DNA of 64,000 nucleotides from Coturnix japonica (GCF_001577835.2 NC_029521.1:5690213-5754212), one strand, 5' to 3'; numbered from the stretch's first letter, positions 13,158 through 27,100 are shown. Numbers and translations: made by a program. The notes: generated by a model not told the origin, from the letters alone.

Positions 13158-14324
13158 ATTAAACATTAGAAAAGTACAAGTCACAGAGACACGACTCCTC
13201 TCTTCATGTGAGCTTGGAAATATTCTGCATGCCTGCGTTCTCCAGTTTGGCACAGAAGTTACAGAATAGTCCCTGAAGCAAAGCATAAGTGAGGAAAAAA
13301 GCAGAAGCCATAGGGAAGAGCAGAGCCGCCTCCCAGACAACTTGCTCTTGCCTCCCAAGTGGCTGAAGATCAGAAAGCTCTGCTTACAGGCTAAGTCAGG
13401 CTTACAACTGTTAGCATGCTACTCAAAAACCTTATTTTCCTCAGCAGCCTTTCAACGTGAGTCATCAAGCTTAAAACACATTACTATTAAAAAAATAATC
13501 ATTTAATATCTAAATATTTTAAGTGCCATCTAGTCTCTCTTCTCCCTAGCCTCATCAAGTATTTTATGTCACTATCTCTTCTCAGTGTCCATACATGCCA
13601 AGATCAATACTGCTTTTCCTACCTTCTCTTTGTTTCACATATAGTCACACATAATTCACTTCCTCTCTCCAGGAAATAAACCCAATGTCAGTGACCCCTT
13701 CTAGTTTCTGCTTGCACATAACTATGTAGGAAAATCCCACTCACTGCCAGGTTCCCCTTATTAGGTAGGATGTAGGATGGATGTTAATGTTACCTGCTAA
13801 TCAGCACCTGGCTAATTCCTGCTGCTTTGTGCCTTGAGGGGACATGCTCCATCACTTGGGCTCACAGGAGGATCAGGAAACAGCTGTAAGATTTACTGAC
13901 TCAGATCTCCCACTTCAACAAGCAGGACACCGTGGTGGTGACAGGGCACAAATAAGCTACAAAAAGTGCTGCAAAATAGCTGCATCTGGCCTTAGAGTCT
14001 GATTAATTGCTTCATGACTATGTATTTAATAGACTGAAATGTAAACAGAGAACCTTATGAGTTATGACACATGAAATATTTAAACAAGACCTAACACCAG
14101 ATTATTTTCTGTCAAAGATTAGTGCAGTAAACCCAGTTATTTTTCACTAATGTTTTAGTTACCAGTAGAACTGTTGCTATTAAAACATCATATTACTTTG
14201 GATAGAGAAAGGCAACAGCAGATATAGCTGCTTTAAAACAGAAAAGGTCACAATTCTTACCTTCTTTTTTAATTTAAAGAAGGAATCACTTATCTCCCTT
14301 CCAAGAATCAGAGCTTGCTAAGCA

Positions 14325-14530
14325 CTCCAAAGAATATCTCTAAGAAAAGAGCTCACCACTGCCAGCCTTTAAATGAGGTTGGGGGAGCTCTGGGTCCACC
14401 CTTTCTGATCACACAGGTGAATTGCTTCCACCTGTGCTCCCAGGGCTGGCCACACCCCTTCACCAGGTGCTCAATCACTGGTTCAGGCCATGACCTAGCA
14501 GTTCCCATGTGCTTTGGAATGAACATAAGG
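14325..14530 (+). repeat. Dispersed repeat, copy 1 (family unassigned)
   Basis: Shares an ordered series of blocks with 40370-40560 in the same orientation: GATATCT/GAATATCT..AAG, CCAGCCTTT.A.TGAGGT, a TGATC block, CA.TGCTT.CACCTG.GCTCCC, GG.TGGCC, and AGGTGCTCA.TCACTG.TTCAGGCCA.GAC. Flanks are unrelated, which argues for interspersed repeat rather than local duplication. It does not look like CR1. It could be a fragment of an LTR or other transposon family, which I cannot name. Confidence 0.6.
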
Positions 14531-16399
14531 GTGAGATATGTACCTACTCCCTTGTGACAGGGAAATATTGACTCAGGTCTTCATTTTTATTGTCAGAGCT
14601 CTTCTATTTTACCTGCAAAGCACATGAAGAGAAGGGAAAAAGTCAGTAAGAAGGCTGGGAAGTTTTCAGTGTAATTAAAGGTAGCTGAAAGAAACTTTCA
14701 ATTGACTTGCTGAGAATTTGGGTCTAGTGACTTCTACTTCTTTTGAAGCATTATCTGCTAAGAGGAAATACATGCCAGTAGGTACAGAAGGAAAGTGTGC
14801 TTCTAAAAATGAAGAGATGAAAACATCTTCCTAATCAGTTTCACCACCAGTTCCTGTATTGGAAATCACTCTTTTTTGCAATTACTTTTTGACTTGGATT
14901 TTGGAAACTGATATTGAGCAGGCAAATTAGGAACGAGTCTGTTTCATTGGTTCAATAGCATATATTAACCTGCAGTCACATATCGGTCTCTGCTTCTGCA
15001 TTATGATTACACTCACTAGTGTTGCACTGTAAGCTGGGAGGTGGTTACAAAGCGTTATTGATACTTTTGTCATGTCACTCACACAAAACCCACAGGAATG
15101 AAGCAGTTGTAGTAAGGCAGCAGGGTCACACACCTCATTGTGAGACACTGGACTTGCAAGCAGAAGAATAGAGAAACCCTTACAGATCGGCATAGTGTCA
15201 ATTTTTAATCAAAATCCAAGCGTTAGCCCTACACAAATGCAGCTCATATCATAACATCATAATATCATATATCAAGAGTGCTCAGATAAGAGCTTTATCT
15301 TGAGCCCATACAAACAGCTTTTATAATTTATTCTATTTTCTTTGGCAGCAGAGCAATCTAACGCCCTCCTGGCACAAAGCAAAGTGCTCCTTGTTGGCAA
15401 ATCACTACTTCATCCCTGTGGCATGATTAGACCTGAAAAATCTGAGCCAAAAACCGGGAAAAGCAACAGTTTGAGAAGATGAGGACACCCCAAGAAGAGG
15501 GGCAGGAACAAAGGAACTTCATTCAGTGCCCAAGGAAAGGCCAAAGATAAATTAATATCTTCCCTACTACAAAACCTGAGTGAGTGGAGACCAACAAGTG
15601 ACTCCCTGATAGATCCCGGGTAGAGCACCCTGCTCCTTCTGAAATCAAAGATATTTTTAATGGCTTCATTACTATGCTAATGGGAAGCTTCTGATTTCAA
15701 CCACAGCCAGCAGGACTCAGCAGTGGAGATTTGCCATTAACCTCTTGCTGGGCATCCCAGGAAATTTCTTGAAGCACTTCAAGGGGTAGCTGAAGATTGG
15801 GCTTAATTTAGGATTTTGATGGCAACAAGTAATTAACACCAAGGGATGATGTTTGCTCAAGTGTCATTTTTCTTGAGCTGGAAGTGCTTTTACTTAATTC
15901 CACCTGGCAAACCATGGGAAGCCCTCAAACTAGCAATCCACAGTGATTATGGAAAAGGAAGCAATTATGTCTAACTACTCTTGGGGTTTCTCAACTACGT
16001 CTTGAGAGTCTTTCGAAAAAAGCATAAACAGATCACATCTATTCTTCTGAGCAAAGTCTGCCCTAGAGAGAGGAGAAAAGCATCACAGCTGTCCTTCCCA
16101 CACACCCTCAGGGCCTTCCAAAAATTCAAGTTAAAATCCCACCTCCTTTAGCATCTGAGTGGCTGCATGTAATCTGCCTGCACTCATACATGTTTGTCAC
16201 GCTTTCCCCATCCCTGTGGGTCAAACCAGTGGGAGCACGGACAGTTTTTACCAAAAATGGGGCTCAATGATCAGATTTTCATCCCAAACTCTTCTATTTA
16301 TTTACATATATAACACCATTTGTTGTTTGCATTCTTCTTAACAAGCAGATGGTTTTTCCTCCCTAGTAATGCTGTCACAGTTACTTGTGGCTGCATGAG

Positions 16400-16432
16400 T
16401 TGTTTTTGTTATTGTTGTTATTGTTGTTTTTT
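16400..16432 (+). repeat. TTG/TTA-rich simple repeat
   Basis: Imperfect trinucleotide run of TTG and TTA units ending in a short T run. Confidence 0.7.
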
Positions 16433-17069
16433 GCCTTGGAAAAGCTCATCATTGAGAAAACACATGGAGAGAAAACTGTTCCCAGAGCAGGATCCCAAAT
16501 TTGGGATGATTGCTTTGATGGGACATCAAACTTCTCAGACACAACTATAGATATTGCACTTTCCAGTTCTGCTCACATAATACCACTGAATTCAGCACAC
16601 AGTTGGGTAATAGAGGGCAGACAGAGTTTGGGAGCAGCCTCATTTTTAGGCCAAGAAATGGGTTAGCACACCAGTGCCTCACTTGGACCACGGCTGAGGT
16701 ACACATGCTGTTGGGCTGAGCAGCGCCCTGACATCTCCCCACCACACAGGAATACTTCATGCTTTTACGGCTGGACAAACAGCACTGTGGCACTTTTCCA
16801 AACCCAGCAAAATCTCGGGAGTAGGAGAATGGCAGCTTTCACAAGGAGCTCTGCCACCTTGCAGCTCACGTGTAGACCTGTGGTGAAGCTGGCTGGCCTT
16901 CCTTTAGGCAGCCAGTCCTTCCCTGTGTGCTGCACCCTGCCCCTTCCCACCAGAGCTCTGCAGTGAGCAGCAGCAATGGGAATGAGTTGGCACAGAATGC
17001 ATAAGCAATAGAAGGGCCTGGCCTCCACACCTGCCCCTAAGCCATGATCTGACTGCGGTCCTGTCTATT

Positions 17070-17179
17070 TATTTACAAAAATCAGCCTGCATAGGTGCTG
17101 TCTGAGTGGTGGTGACCCAACTATCTGGTCAAAGGCCTGTGGGGAGCTGGGAGATAGAGCAGGTTAACGTTTAACCTGC
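17070..17179 (+). promoter_or_regulatory. Candidate liver/kidney control region of A1CF
   Basis: Three motif types typical of hepatic promoters lie within 110 bases. A forkhead-like TATTTAC is at 17070-17076. An HNF4-like DR1, TGGTCAAAGGCCT, is at 17126-17138 (10 of 13 to AGGTCAAAGGTCA). At 17159-17179 there is a perfect inverted repeat with 9-base arms, GCAGGTTAA and TTAACCTGC, around CGT; its centre GGTTAACGTTTAACC matches the HNF1 palindrome except at the middle bases. A good splice donor, CAG then GTAGGC, follows at 17317/17318. It sits 3.9 kb upstream of the A1CF ATG. A1CF is known to be expressed in liver, kidney and gut, so I infer a promoter or enhancer with a possible noncoding first exon near 17230-17317. 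No TATA box is obvious. Confidence 0.4.
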
Positions 17180-20100
17180 AGGGACTGTAAACCAGCCTGG
17201 GGCCACTGAACCTTTGGAGTTTGATATGACGATTGGGGAATAGCCGGAGTGACACGTCGCAAACTCCCCATAATCAAGGAGAGCTATTCCTGAGCGGTGA
17301 TCTCCCAGATTGCTCAGGTAGGCTGCTGCCCTCGGGATTATCCTGCCGTGAGGTTTGGGGTACAAGGAGAGGGCTCAGAGAGCCAACCATGGAAGGGTCT
17401 TTTGGCTGGTCTCCTGCACCTGGGGTGGGGATGGGAAGGCTGCACCGTGCTCCTTTCCCCACCATGGGGTGCAAGCCACCAATGGGGCAGGACTGGAGTG
17501 CCCTGCAGTCCCCATGCTTGCCCCTGTAGCATCCGCCTGAACACTTAAATAAGCAGATAAAGATGTTTGGCATCATCCCTACAGCTTCTTCTTTGCACTT
17601 TCCTCATGCTCATAGCCTATGGGTGCTAAAAAATGAAGCCAGACCAGGCTAGGGGGAGGAGGGATCTTCCCTGCACTAATTCCATCTTGATATGTTGCAC
17701 TTCAGCAGCTTCCAGGACTGATCATTAGAAACCGCTGCATCAGACTTGCTGTCTTCTTATCCCTCATTCCCTTTGCAGAAGATCAGTCTCATTTTCAAAC
17801 GTGATTGCTGCTCCTAAAACTCTCAGTTTTCACTCATCTCTTCCAAATATCTGGCTTTCTGCCCACTTCTTGATGCTTCCCTCCTGCTGTTTTCCTTGGT
17901 GAAAGAGGAGGCAGAGGCGGGTGCAGGAGGAGGCTGGCTGCAAAGCATCTGACACATGGTGGTGTTGCAAGTCTAATGGGGTGAGGAAGGAGGCCAGGCT
18001 CAGTATCAACCACCTTCTCTGATTGTCTTTTTGGGGTGTACCACGTGCAATTAGTAATGCAGCTGTTCCCAAGAGAGCAGTCACCTTCTGAAGCAATATT
18101 AATGGCAATTTTTAATCCCAAGACTTGCATACTGAAAACAGTGTAAGTGGCCAATGCTTTTCCATACCCCCAGGGCACACTGCACCTAGGGAATTTGTAC
18201 CATTTGCTTTTAGATACCTAAAAAAAATCCTAATTTTTCTGTAAGATAACCTGGAAAAAACCTCCTCCCTGGAGAGAAGAGGGATTTCACCCTTGTTGCT
18301 TAATTGGACTCTGTCCTGTAACATGTCTGGCACAAACAGAGCTGGTGCATCTCAAAGCTGCCCAGGAAACTTTAAGCAGTTGATTTGATGAAGAACATGG
18401 ATATCATATATATGGATATATATATGATATATATATATATGGATATATATATATGGGAAGATTGCTTGGAGCCCCGAGGGAGACTGTAAAATGAAGGAAG
18501 ATGAAAACCTAAACAGAATGTTTTTTGCAGTAACCACATACTTGGTTATTAGGGGTGAGTGGTGAATGTACTCATTTCCAAGGGCTGTCATCCACTGTCT
18601 GCATAGGGTTAACTGTTGTAGGACAGCCTTTGCTGGATGTATCCAAGCGGCTTGATACACTCAAACAAGAAGGCTCATCGATTGGCACAGGATAAACAGG
18701 GTTTTGTTATCTCATTCATGGAAACAGTAACCAGGTTTCTGAGAAGGGCTGCAAGTGGGCGCTGGGCAGAGCAGGGTCCAATCTTTCCTCCGCTGCAGGG
18801 ACAGATGGACAGAGGGACGAAGTCTGAATGACTTGGCTGGCCAGGAAACGATGCATAGAAGTGCTTGTAGGGATGCAAGCTACACTGTGATGAGTTTGTT
18901 TCTCATTGATAAAGGGCATTGGTACACAAAAAAGTGCATTTTGTCATTATTAGCAGCCATTGTTCTAAGAGTTGAGCCCCTGGAAATGATTGAATTCTAG
19001 AACAGTTAACTCAATTTCATGTTTTTTGTTAAATAATGCTAAAAATATTGTCTTAATTTGCTGCATTTACACTTCCTAGGAGCAGCCATGAATGGGGAGT
19101 GTTTCTCCTGCCAGGGCAGATTTGCTAACTGATTAATGGAGCAGAGAATAATCTTGTTTCCTCTGTCCTGTGAAAGCAGCTCTCCTTGTGCCCACCACAG
19201 TGGGCTGCAATAAGGGAAAATGGTTGCAATCCTTCTAAGATAAAGGATGGGAGGGTGCACTGGGTCAGCTGTGGGCAGATCCTAGCCCTAAACTCATAGC
19301 ATCATGCAACCACAGCTCCTATGCTCCTCTCAGACTTTAAACTGGGATTGCTCAGTTCCTCTCTACTGGAGTACACAGCTGTCTAGACATGCTGCTCTCA
19401 AATAGGCTAAAATCTACAGGATGCCTAACAAGAAGCGATTGTCTGGTCTTACCAACTCAGGCAGAAGTTCAAGAGGAATATTGCTCCTGATACAGACGTA
19501 TCAACCAGGAGATGTGTTATTCTCATTCATCACTATGTCTTGCTTTCTCTACTCAACAAGAAACCATACCCTGGACTGAATGTTGCTGGAAATGGTGTCA
19601 AGGTTTAGGATGGATATGACATGCCTACTCAGATGACAGGTGTGGACTTGCATGGCACCTAAGGTACCACAGGCAAATGCATTTGGAGCAGCCAGCCAAG
19701 CCATTCAGGAGCAAGAGAAAATGCTCTGAGGCTGCCCATCTACCTAGGATGCTGCTTGAGACAGAACTGAGAACCTCAGCTGTTATGGAAACCCACAAAG
19801 ACTTGGCTGTTAATTTCCCAGCATGGTGGAGAGATGTACCAGTGACTTTGCTTGGCCTTAGTACCAGAGGAAGCCATGCCTTGTGCCATGCCAAACCCAG
19901 CTCCGCAGCAGTCAGCAGGCATGGGAACTGTGAGCATCAGAGGGGTTCGGTGCTGCTCTTGACAAAAGCAAAGGTGCAATGGGGTCATGGTTGAGTCCCT
20001 ATGCTCACTGTGTTTTCCTAGGTGTTAAGGTAGCCCTTCTAATCTGAACAACATGAAAAAAAAATCAAACACAGTTAAATATGGTCTTGATTCTATGAAA

Positions 20101-21030
20101 GATAAAACAATAATCAGATTCCAGTTGCTGTGGAGAACATTCATTTTGCAATTAGAGATGGTAGACAGCTATTGTGTGGTGCAGATGCAGCCCAGCTCCC
20201 AGCACCTGCACACTGGTACTAATTAAAACACCAGAGATGATTGGAACAGGGCAAAAACAGAGACCAAGCAACCCATGAACCCAAGAATAAATAGCTCCAA
20301 AATCTGTCATTCAGCAGATGTCCTCGAGCTGAGCACTACATCTGCAGACCCATGATGCTTGCATACACTCAAAGCTCACCCTTCAGTGCCACCTGAAATT
20401 GTAAGCTGTGAGTTCTCAGAAATCCCCGTGCCAGCACGTGTGGCCCAATTCAATTGCAGATTTCAGCTTTATGGTACTTATGGCCCCAAAAAATAAACTT
20501 CAAAACAAAAATCTTCAATTAGATATGATTTAAATCTGCAGTTCTGAATCAAAACATCTGAACACACGGTTGTCTCCACCTTGAACCTAGATACAGGTCT
20601 GAGCACTCCCGTGTTCCTGAGTTTTCAAAAACAGGCCACATCTGATCCCATATCTCACACGTATCACAGAGCACTGGGCATGGCTTGTAACAGACTCCTT
20701 TCCTGCACCAGAAAGGTGCTGTGGCATGGAGAACACACTGACATGTGGTTAAAATAAGGGCAAGCACCCTGCACTCGTTTCCCTCCATACACACATGTGT
20801 GCAGTCTCACTGGACAAAATCTGTTTGTGGGTTTAAATGCTGTTTATTTTCATGCACTGGGGAAGAAGGGGATATTTTTCCTTATTACATGGTCTGTAGT
20901 TGGTTTTCTTTTTAGTTTTATTTCAAACTGACTGACTTAGGAAGAATTATCCTTTTAGCTTTCTCAGGAGAGCGGACTTTCTCCTCCTAGCCATAGTAAT
21001 CTATTTAATTTATCTTAAATTTGATTGCAG
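17180..21030. other. Spacer or A1CF 5' noncoding intron
   Basis: If the control region at 17.1 kb is the A1CF promoter, this is the intron before the first coding exon. It contains an AT dinucleotide tract at 18.4 kb and otherwise unique sequence. No coding exon is recognised. Confidence 0.45.
18399..18454. repeat. AT-rich tandem repeat (GGATATATAT units)
   Basis: Alternating AT dinucleotides broken at regular intervals by GG or GA, giving repeated units of the type GGATATATATAT. Self-complementary and probably length-polymorphic. Confidence 0.85.
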
Positions 21031-21174
21031 TGAGCACCCCTAATTAACCTGATTTTTTGCTGATAATCACTCACAATGGAATCAAATCACAAATCCGGGG
21101 ATGGATTGACCGGCACACAGAAAGAAGCCGCCCTCCGTGCATTAATTCAGCGAACAGGATATAATTTGATCCAG
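21031..21174 (+). CDS. A1CF: A1CF first coding exon
   Basis: Coding part 21076-21174 (residues 1-33, [20 protein letters not shown]..). The likely acceptor is TTTGATTGCAG ending at 21030, giving 45 bases of 5' UTR in the exon. Donor GTAGGA at 21175. Confidence 0.88.
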
Positions 21175-24100
21175 GTAGGAACTCACAGTCACATCCTTCC
21201 ATGTGCAGTGTCTGGTTTCATCATGAAGCACCAGGGGTTTGCACAGTGAATCTGCACATATGAAGCATTCCTTGCTTCTTCCTCTGTCTCTGCCTTTCTC
21301 TAATACACATATTACACAGAGCTGTGTATAATAGGGGCTGTCTTTTATGCAGCAGCATTGGATTCCTCCTGACAAACTATTTTAGGGGTGAAATAACAAT
21401 GGAGCACAGCCATGTTTTGGGAGTGGTTGGTATAGCTGTCTACATGCTGTGTCTGCAGTGTCAGTGGATCAAAGCAAACCTGCTAAGCAAAGATTCCGGA
21501 GAGCCTGGGTCTAGATTTGGTCATGGTAAGTCCAGTGTGTGAGCCCCAGATCTACCTTTGCATGTATAAAAGTACAGGCGCCTTACCTGCCCGAAGCCAA
21601 AGGCTGGCACTCAGAATGGCCTTCAGGGTCTCTAAGCACAAAGCCTCCTCTCGTTATAGCACATGGAGGATGGTCCTTCAAAGTCATTTCAAGAAGCCTT
21701 CCTTAGTCAGCATGACCAAAGCAAATTCGTTTTACAAAAGCATTTGGTAGTAAAATGACTGACCTTGCATCCTGGAAGAAGTAACTGAAAATGGTAAATT
21801 TTAGGCTGGTGATTGCCATGAACTTGGCCTCAGTTTGCATAGCACTAGATGGCACAAAAACCCAAAGCAAAAGCTGAGACTCCTGGGAAACCCTTCATCC
21901 TATGCATGCCCTAAGACCAGGCTGACAGCTGGGATTGCTGCGCTCAGTCCTAAACCACAGATCAGATTTCTGCCTACTCACCCTCTCAGAACCTTCTTCT
22001 TTCTTCCTCCCTCTTCCCTTTCTTTCAAACATAACTTTTATTTATTTGTTTGTTTGTTTGTTTATTCATTTCTGCTTCTCTTTGGCATTTGTTTCCTGCC
22101 CTGCTATCGTAGCCAAATACCTTTGTCCTCAGTATATCCCAGGATCCCATACCTTCACAGAGGGAACAGTGAAATTCTCCTTTCCTTCTAAGACCTCACC
22201 AAGATGAGTTTGGTGAGATGCTGCCTTGAAGCCACAAATGAAGCCACTGTGGACTGAGAATAGACTTCTTCTTTCTCTCCTAGCACATAAGATCCCACAT
22301 ATTTTGGCAATATGAAACATGTTAACCATTTGTCTCTCACTCAGCTTAAAACGGGATGCTAAAATTACACAGCCCTTTTCAGATTGTTACCGATGAGTAT
22401 TTAGATGACCAAGAGCTCCTTCCAGCCAACCTGTCAGTGAAGAGCACAGTCGATCATAACAAAATATACAACTGCCACTTCTAACAAATGGCTCAAGAGA
22501 CAGAACATCCCGCGCCAGCCCTGTGCTCAGTTCAGTAAACTGAGTTCAGAGAAATAGCCATAAACATCATCATCTTCTCATTTGTTTTGCTTTGAGAATT
22601 TGTTTGTAATTTCAAATAGCTCCATCAATATGCTGGACCTATTTGCAAAACAGAAATGAGCATGGATAATTTAGGGCTGGTTATAGACCACAGTGCTAGC
22701 CCTCCAGGCACAAGGCATCACTGCAGGAGGAGAGCAGGTGTGGGAAGGAGAGAAGGGGAAAAGACAGGAGGAAGGAGGAAAGGAATAGAGAAAGGGGGAC
22801 AGAAAGAAAGAAAAAGAAAGTGCAGAAATGAAGGAAAAGAGGAGAACAAAAAGTACAGGAAAACTGGTTTAAAATAGGAGAGTATAACAGAGACACTAGC
22901 CTAGGACAAATGTAGACTAAGTGAAAATACTGGCTTGTCATGTCTTCGGGTATTTTTGGGTGCCAAGACCTGCTCCTTGCATAAAGAAATTCCTGGCTAG
23001 CCAGGTGTCTCCTTTGCCCCAGCACTGTCCAAAAAGCTTTTTGTCTTCACTTCAGACATCTGAGTTGTGACAGCAATCTCTCACTCAAGGTACTGATGCA
23101 TGTTTCTTAGAAAAACTCAGCTAGGTACAAATCAGATCCCTCACCAGCACAGTGACTTTGGGTACTCGAGGCACAGATGTGACAGTGGGACAGCCAATGC
23201 ACACTTGTGTTCTCTTTTATTGACTCCATGAAGGTTGCTTCTTGAGAGGAAGGAGAGTGTTTGCTTCAAGCACTCTTAACAGAGTGTGTGATGAATTTCA
23301 TTCCTCATTAGGGGTTGATCATCTCCATGTTTGAAGTCCGCATTTAAACAATTCTTTTTCTTTTTTCCATGGTAGGAAAATGGGCAGAGGAAATACGGTG
23401 GCCCACCCCCTGGCTGGGACGGCCCTCCGCCAGAGAGGGGGTGTGAAATCTTCATTGGAAAACTGCCTCGAGACCTTTTTGAGGATGAACTTATACCCCT
23501 GTGTGAAAAAGTAAGACTTTTTAGCAAGTAGTTACTGAGCAGAGATGCTCAGCTCTGCCTTTCCAGCCTCAACTACAAGCCATCAGTCCTAGCCTGCCCT
23601 TGGCTTAGTGGAAGTCCTTCTGACCTCCTGCCACGGTGCCTTCTCACCATGAGCAGGGCTGATCTAACACTAGAGTTGCTCCTGCTTAGAGTTTGAGGGA
23701 GGCTGTTCCCCCTAAATTCGTTTATGCCTCCCTCCACCTAGGGAATGGACACACCCGTCCAACTGCTGCACACAATCCTGAGCAGGTGATACCATTCAGA
23801 CAGCAATGGCCATGCAATCTTATTGTTGCACCTCAGCCTTACAGTTTCTGGCCCTTTTTTTAACCTGATTTCTCTACTATATCTCAAAACTAGATGGGGA
23901 AAGAACAGAAATCCTGGGGCTGCTGGGGTCAACGCCAAACTCCTTCTTAACTCCTCCCTCCCACAGCTCTTCTCACTTATATACTTTCTGCCTTTATTTA
24001 TGAATGTTTTAATTTATCAGAAAAAGGCAAGAAAGTAGAATTGTTACTCATCATATTAATCATTCATTATTATATAGATGATTATCTGTAGACAGAAGTA

Positions 24101-27100
24101 TCCAAAAAGTTCTGGCAAGATATAGTCAAGGAAGTATCTAGTCTTGTTGAAACACCTCCCACCTTTCTGGCAAGCACCTCTTTAGGAATGACTTTTCTTT
24201 TGATTTGCAGATTGGCAAAATCTATGAAATGAGAATGATGATGGACTTCAATGGCAACAATAGGGGCTATGCATTTGTAACCTTCTCGAATAAACAGGAG
24301 GCAAGGAATGCAATAAAGCAACTCAATAATTATGAAATTAGGTAAGTGTGGCAAACACTTCTGCATCAACTTTAAATCATATTTTCTCCCTACAGCCTAA
24401 AGGAAGCTTCTTTAGTTACCTAAACTTTGTAGGAAGTCATTGTTTCTTTGCATGTGCAGTCACTGCATCATGCTGTAGTCCAAAGGCAGCATATAGCACT
24501 CAGTCTCAAAACCTTTTGCAGGAAATTTCTTCCTTACAGATAAACTAAATAAAAATTCTACTCAAACACTGGAAAAAAATACTTTGCTTTGGATCAAATT
24601 AACAGATGTTGAGCCATGGCTGTTATGTATCCATCTGGGCTTTTGCTGATATATTCCTATTCATGGTGTACTGCAGATATGTCCAGGGAGAAAGAGCAAT
24701 AAAGGAAAGAAGAAAGGAAAGAAAGGAAAGAAAAGAAAGAAAGAAAAGAAAGGAAAGGAAGGAAAGAAAGGAAAGAAAGGGAGACAAAATATGATAAAAA
24801 CCAATTGCCAAATGTGACATTTCCTAATAGGTGGAAACAGAAAAATCCCTCCTGTTTGTGACTAAAAACGGGGAACAAAACCACACAGAAATCAACAACA
24901 TATGGGTCTATCAATATGTTTTGTTTTGATTTCTTCCCCAGTTAATTTTTTTTTCCAGTTTGAAGTGGGATGAGTAGATGTCTCTGCTTAGAGGCATTTG
25001 GAGATCAACCAATTTTAAGGTTCCCATTTTATTTGTTCTAAATTATGATTGTGTTTGCTTTACTAGCAGCGCTAAGGATGAGCGAGTTGCAAGGCACAAA
25101 AGGGAGCATGGAAATAAGATATTTATCAGAGGCTGGAGAGTCTGAATTATCAGACTTCAGCCACTTCTACCTCCTCCTCTTATTCCATTTGTTCCTAAGA
25201 CTCTTCTGAAGAAGTTAAATTCAAAGTTTTTAACTTCTCAAGACCTGCAGGAGGTACTTGGAGCACAAAGTGGTGAACAAAGTGCCCATAAGTAAATATT
25301 CCCTTGCGGTCTGCACAGCAATGGGTATCAGTAAACTCTGAAATAGAGTGTGCTCATCAGAAGTGTGCTAATCTAAATGCCTTCTGTTTTGAGACAATAA
25401 GGAGGTTTTTTTTTCCCCTCTCTTGAAGTGCTCCTGATTAGCCAGCAATGTCATTTATCCACAGGAATGGGCGTCTACTCGGAGTCTGTGCCAGTGTGGA
25501 CAACTGCCGTCTGTTTGTGGGGGGGATCCCCAAAACGAAGAAAAGAGAGGAAATCTTAGCAGAGATGAAGAAAGTGACAGACGGAGTTGTGGATGTAATC
25601 GTCTACCCCAGTGCGGCTGACAAAACCAAAAACAGGGGTTTTGCTTTTGTGGAATATGAAAGCCACCGGGCAGCAGCAATGGCCAGGCGAAAATTGCTCC
25701 CAGGTTTGTATGGACGGTGAGGATCATAGGGGCAGCTTCAGCTTAGCAGATGCATGTGTACACCTTGCAGTACAGAAATCTCCAGCTATGTATCCGAGGA
25801 AGCAAACGCTGCTTGGTTTCTCATCTTGGCCGCCAGTGATTCATTTTAACCAGGCTGGCAGATGGAGATGCCCTGACTCTGGGGTGTGGTGACTCTGCAG
25901 ACCCTGATTTGCTGCCATGCTCATTAGCCAGGCACCTCATTTGGTATTTTGGAAGCTGAAATGGTTAAAATACAGCTGGATGGATCTGGCTGTGTGTATC
26001 CATACAGCCGTGTTATAGGATATATATTATCTTGTGTTTACCCTAGTTTCCAAATAAAACATCCACAATCATTTGGGAAGCATCACTTGGGGAAGGATCT
26101 AGGAACATATTCAGCTTTGGCAATATACTGAGAATGCTCCTGAAAACTATTATTTTCCATCAGGGAAAGAAAACTCAAAAGAGGAATTGCTCTAGAATAC
26201 AAATAATATCAATAATAATTCTATATCATTTAGTGTTGGGGCTGTTGTGAAGCAGAGAGAGGATTGATAGGTGATAAACAAAGGAAACAATTGCATTTGC
26301 ATTGATTTCACTGTTGGCTTTTTTTCTCACGCTTTTGGTTGCTCAGTAGCTCTAGTACTGCTTTGTCAAAGCCAGTACACTTGCTGATAAAAGAATTAAA
26401 TAAACCTTCTGCTTTGAGACTTGTCCCTCTCTCAACAAGCTCACCAATCTTTCGTTCTTTCTATTTGATGGTCCATTAAAATCATGTCATTTAAGTCATC
26501 TTGTTGTCAAAAAATGAGCAGGATTTCAAGTGTTATTGTGTATTAGCTATAGAGGGATATCTCACATTGACTCTTTGTATTCTGGGCTTTCTGCATCATA
26601 TTAACGTGCTCCTAGTTAGAAGAATGCTTTCTGTTAGCTTTTGCTTCAGCACAGCTTTTTCATGGATTCTATATTGAGAAGGAAGGAAGGAGCAAGCACA
26701 GGCCTCTCTACCAATGGCAGCATTGAGGGAGCAAAACACTTGAAATCCTGAGCAGAGACGGTGAAACAGATGGGAATGAGCATGTAGCCCTGAACAGCCC
26801 TGTGCAGCGTGCTAGTGATTTCCAATTTAGGGACATTTTGGTAAACAGTCTGTAGAATTTCAAAGTCCTGAGCAGGAGCCAGAGTCTTCTGATGTTGCAA
26901 ACATATGGGAGGAACTTGGAAAAGGTTTCAAGCCAGGACTGAATGTGTCTCCAGCTGATGCATTCGATGAACATGAAATAGAATGTAATTATCAGTTTAT
27001 TTCTTTGACTTTGAAACTCTCTTCTTTCTGAGGGAGCATGCAGAAGAGGTATAAAACTCAAGAAGTAAAATGCTATTTATGAAAATGTTGTCTCCTGCTT

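Larger units (their letters stand above)
2130..17060. other. PRKG1-A1CF intergenic spacer, left part
   Basis: About 15 kb with no exon that I can support. It holds four CR1 fragments, one copy of a dispersed repeat, A-rich and TTG-rich low-complexity stretches, and otherwise AT-moderate unique sequence. Every open frame here is short, without recognisable domains, and lacks convincing splice context. Confidence 0.65.
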
